Source: Verrucomicrobiota bacterium
GTDB taxonomy: Bacteria > Verrucomicrobiota > Verrucomicrobiia > Chthoniobacterales > Terrimicrobiaceae
Length of the DNA: 64,000 nt
Direction: 5' to 3'
Assembly (NCBI GenBank): GCA_026398255.1
Contig: JAPLTG010000028.1
Coordinates: 1 to 64,000 of the forward strand
The position numbers were made by a program, and so were the translations under genes. Under the pieces are notes generated by a model that saw nothing but the letters and a program-made list of their open reading frames with translations, ran no database searches and was not told where the DNA came from. Shown here one piece after another: positions 62,148 to 64,000 of the stretch (position 1 is the first letter of the stretch; each line of letters starts with the position of its first letter).

Positions 62148-63961
62148 TGCTGCCAGACATATTCGCACCAGAGGTGCAGACGCTCATCGGAGCGACCGGC
62201 GAGATGGGAATCGAGATGCTCGCGGAGAAGAGAGTTTTTGGGTTCGGGAGCGATGCGGCCAGTGCGAAGCCAAGCGCCGACCGGGGTGCCAAAGCCTTTC
62301 TTTTTGCGATGGACGATCTTGGCGGGCAGGAGCTTTTCGGCGGCGCGCTTGAGTAGGTATTTGGTGGTTTTTCCTCGGAGCTTGAAAGAGTGAGGCAATC
62401 GACGGGCGAAGTCGGCGACTTCGATGTCGAGAAAGGGACTGCGAACTTCGAGAGAGTTCATCATACTTGCGCGGTCGGCCTTCGCGAGGATGCCATCCTG
62501 CAGGTAGATTTCTGTGTAAAATTGAAGCGTGCGGTCCACAGGATCGGTTGTGGCGCATGACTCCCAGGCCTCGATCGACTCGCTGTAGATTTCCTCAATC
62601 GAAAATCGGGCACCGGTGAGGCGGGCCAGATCAGAGGGTTCGAGTGCGCCGAGCCAGACGGGATTCCAAAGCCTCGGCGGATGATCGAGTCCGCGCAGGG
62701 TGCGTTTGATTTTGAAATCGAGGCTGATGTTTTTGTGGGAAACAGGGAGGCGGGCGGCGAGGAGGCGCAAGGCCGCATGGAGAGGACGAGGAACAACTTT
62801 TCGGTAAATCTCCGCGAGGCGGAGCGCTCGAAAGGGATCGTAGCCAGCGAAGAGTTCGTCCCCCCCATCGCCACTGAGGGCGACGGTGACTTTCGTCCGC
62901 GCAAACCGGCAGAGCAGCCAAGTCGGGAGGAGCGAGCTGTCACCCTGAGGTTCATCCAATCGATCAAAAATTTGCGGCAAAGCAGCGAGGGCCCCGTCGA
63001 GACTCAGCGTATCAACATGATGGTCCGTTTTAAGAAAATCGGCGACTCGAGCGGCGAAGAAAGACTCGTCGAAAGACGGCTCGCGAAAACCGATGGTGAA
63101 TGTTTTCAAGCCATGAGGAGCGTCCTTCCGGCCAGCCAGTGCTGCGATGGTGGAGGAATCCAAGCCTCCACTTAAAAACACGCCAAGCGGCACATCCGCG
63201 ACGAGGCGCCGAGCCGTGGCACGGGTCAGGATTTCGAGGAGTTCCTCGAGCAAGGCCGGCTCGCTTTTGGGCTTCGCAGCGGGCTCGATCGTGTAGCGCC
63301 ACCAGCGTTGGATTCGTGGAGCGGAACCGCCCAGATCCAGCGTGAGATGATGGGCAGCGGGGAGTTTTTGGATTCCCTCGATGGCGGTGTGAGGCGCAGG
63401 GATCAAGGCGTGGGCGAGAAACTTGACCCGTGCGAGTTCGGATTCACTGCGCGGCGCGAGGGGATGCTCGAGGAGCGAAGTCAACTCCGAGGCGAACCCG
63501 AAGGTTCCCTGTCGATGGAACCAATAGAGTGGTTTTTTTCCAAAGCGGTCGCGGGCGAGAAAGAGCCGTTTCTCGCGTCCGTCCAAAATGGCAAAAGCCC
63601 ACATGCCATTAAGTCGATCGAGCATGGCCGACCCCCATTCCCGCCAGGCGTAAAGAAGCACCTCGGTATCGGAATGATCGGTTGCGAAGACATGCCCCCT
63701 CGCCTGCAATTGGGCGCGGAGTTCTGCGTGATTGTAAATCTCCCCGTTGAAAACAATAACCGTTTGGCCGTCGACGGTAGACATCGGCTGTGCGCCGCCG
63801 GAGAGGTCGATGATGGATAACCGGCGATGACCGAGAAACACCCCGGCCTCTGGTTTTTCAAAAAATCCCTGGGCATCGGGCCCGCGATGAACCAATCGAT
63901 CCGTCATTCGGCGCAATACCGCGCCATCCCCCGCGCCGACGAATCCGGCGATTCCGCACAT
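62120..63961 (-). CDS. asnB: Asparagine synthetase (glutamine-hydrolysing)
   Basis: 613 residues. The glutaminase domain starts MCGIAGFVGAGDG with the catalytic Cys2, followed by HRGPDAQGFFEKPEAGVFLG and FNGEIYNHAELRAQL. The ATP-pyrophosphatase domain has GVFLSGGLDSSTIAALAG and ALSGDGGDELFAGYDPFRAL. It makes asparagine, or in polysaccharide operons may amidate a sugar or peptide. Two glycosyltransferases follow. The ATG overlaps the stop of a partial upstream gene (TGATG). Confidence 0.93.
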   Translation of the reverse strand: MCGIAGFVGAGDGAVLRRMTDRLVHRGPDAQGFFEKPEAGVFLGHRRLSIIDLSGGAQPMSTVDGQTVIVFNGEIYNHAELRAQLQARGHVFATDHSDTEVLLYAWREWGSAMLDRLNGMWAFAILDGREKRLFLARDRFGKKPLYWFHRQGTFGFASELTSLLEHPLAPRSESELARVKFLAHALIPAPHTAIEGIQKLPAAHHLTLDLGGSAPRIQRWWRYTIEPAAKPKSEPALLEELLEILTRATARRLVADVPLGVFLSGGLDSSTIAALAGRKDAPHGLKTFTIGFREPSFDESFFAARVADFLKTDHHVDTLSLDGALAALPQIFDRLDEPQGDSSLLPTWLLCRFARTKVTVALSGDGGDELFAGYDPFRALRLAEIYRKVVPRPLHAALRLLAARLPVSHKNISLDFKIKRTLRGLDHPPRLWNPVWLGALEPSDLARLTGARFSIEEIYSESIEAWESCATTDPVDRTLQFYTEIYLQDGILAKADRASMMNSLEVRSPFLDIEVADFARRLPHSFKLRGKTTKYLLKRAAEKLLPAKIVHRKKKGFGTPVGAWLRTGRIAPEPKNSLLREHLDSHLAGRSDERLHLWCEYVWQQWSARNPTR

Positions 63962-64000
63962 CAGATGGCGGAGGTTTTCCCGTCCAGATTGCGGGTGTCG
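63961..64000 (-). CDS. C-terminal end of an upstream gene (partial)
   Basis: Only the last 12 codons and stop are in the window, reading DTRNLDGKTSAI. The frame is open to the right edge and its stop overlaps the asnB start as TGATG, so it likely belongs to the same operon. Nothing about its function can be said. Confidence 0.35.
   Translation of the reverse strand, partial: DTRNLDGKTSAI

Overview
The window is bacterial, GC-rich and densely coding. It fits a Verrucomicrobiota genome, perhaps of the Chthoniobacterales/Terrimicrobium or Opitutae type. The signs are a giant secreted autotransporter-associated beta-strand repeat protein, LpxI-type lipid A biosynthesis, an Fkp-type fucokinase/GDP-fucose enzyme next to FucP, many start sites without a Shine-Dalgarno sequence, and the intergenic motif AACCACAGAGGACACAGAG. 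The phylum is an inference from gene content; no rRNA is present.

Layout. 1-8873 (minus): one open frame of at least 2,957 codons, running off the left edge, encoding a signal-peptide-bearing beta-strand repeat protein. 8874-10678: non-coding or decayed DNA around a Phd/VapC toxin-antitoxin pair. 10679-15193: a LysR regulator, then a rhamnose locus (rhaA-rhaT with a divergent AraC regulator). 15177-16131: a second antitoxin/PIN module bracketed by a 56-bp duplication of the araC/nifU-like 3' junction. 16079-20265: NifU-like scaffold and rhodanese-like protein, exonuclease III, a PhoB/PhoR-like two-component pair and a small lipoprotein. 20365-23945: a frameshifted SWIM/SNF2 helicase and a DEAD-box helicase. 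23949-28224 (minus): an envelope operon (M23 peptidase, LpxI, Gfo/Idh oxidoreductase, MGDG-synthase-like glycosyltransferase) and a TPR protein. 28296-32534: fucP and the bifunctional fucokinase/GDP-fucose gene. 32583-36941: an RND efflux pair. 37066-39589: two secreted proteins, an SRAP-like protein, hpt and tRNA-Arg(CCG). 39760-43392 (plus): nuoD, ptsN-like, argS. 43428-48358 (minus): acetate-type symporter with its DUF485 partner, then dnaX-ybaB-dcd-crcB. 48493-50285: an ABC-ATPase-like protein with eroded catalytic motifs coupled to a squalene/phytoene synthase, then HU. 50392-56164: PBP2, a PmtA-like methyltransferase, Maf, a small membrane protein, ruvX-truA-amidase. 56278-56758: two convergent ribbon-helix-helix-like proteins. 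56893-64000 (minus): asparagine synthetase, two glycosyltransferases, an AmgK-like sugar kinase and GlgE, nearly all overlapping.

Themes. Sugar handling is prominent: rhamnose uptake and isomerisation, fucose uptake and activation to GDP-fucose, and alpha-glucan synthesis from maltose-1-phosphate. Cell-envelope genes recur (lipid A, lytic enzymes, PBP2, hopanoid/carotenoid-type synthase, glycosyltransferases). Eleven gene pairs overlap through an NTGA stop/start tetranucleotide (ATGA, GTGA or TTGA), pointing to translational coupling as a common way of starting downstream genes.

Best candidates for something new: an anomeric-type sugar kinase translationally coupled to GlgE; a full-length ABC ATPase with every catalytic motif degraded, coupled to squalene/phytoene synthase; and a toxin-antitoxin module that entered a convergent gene junction while rebuilding the 3' ends of both neighbours.
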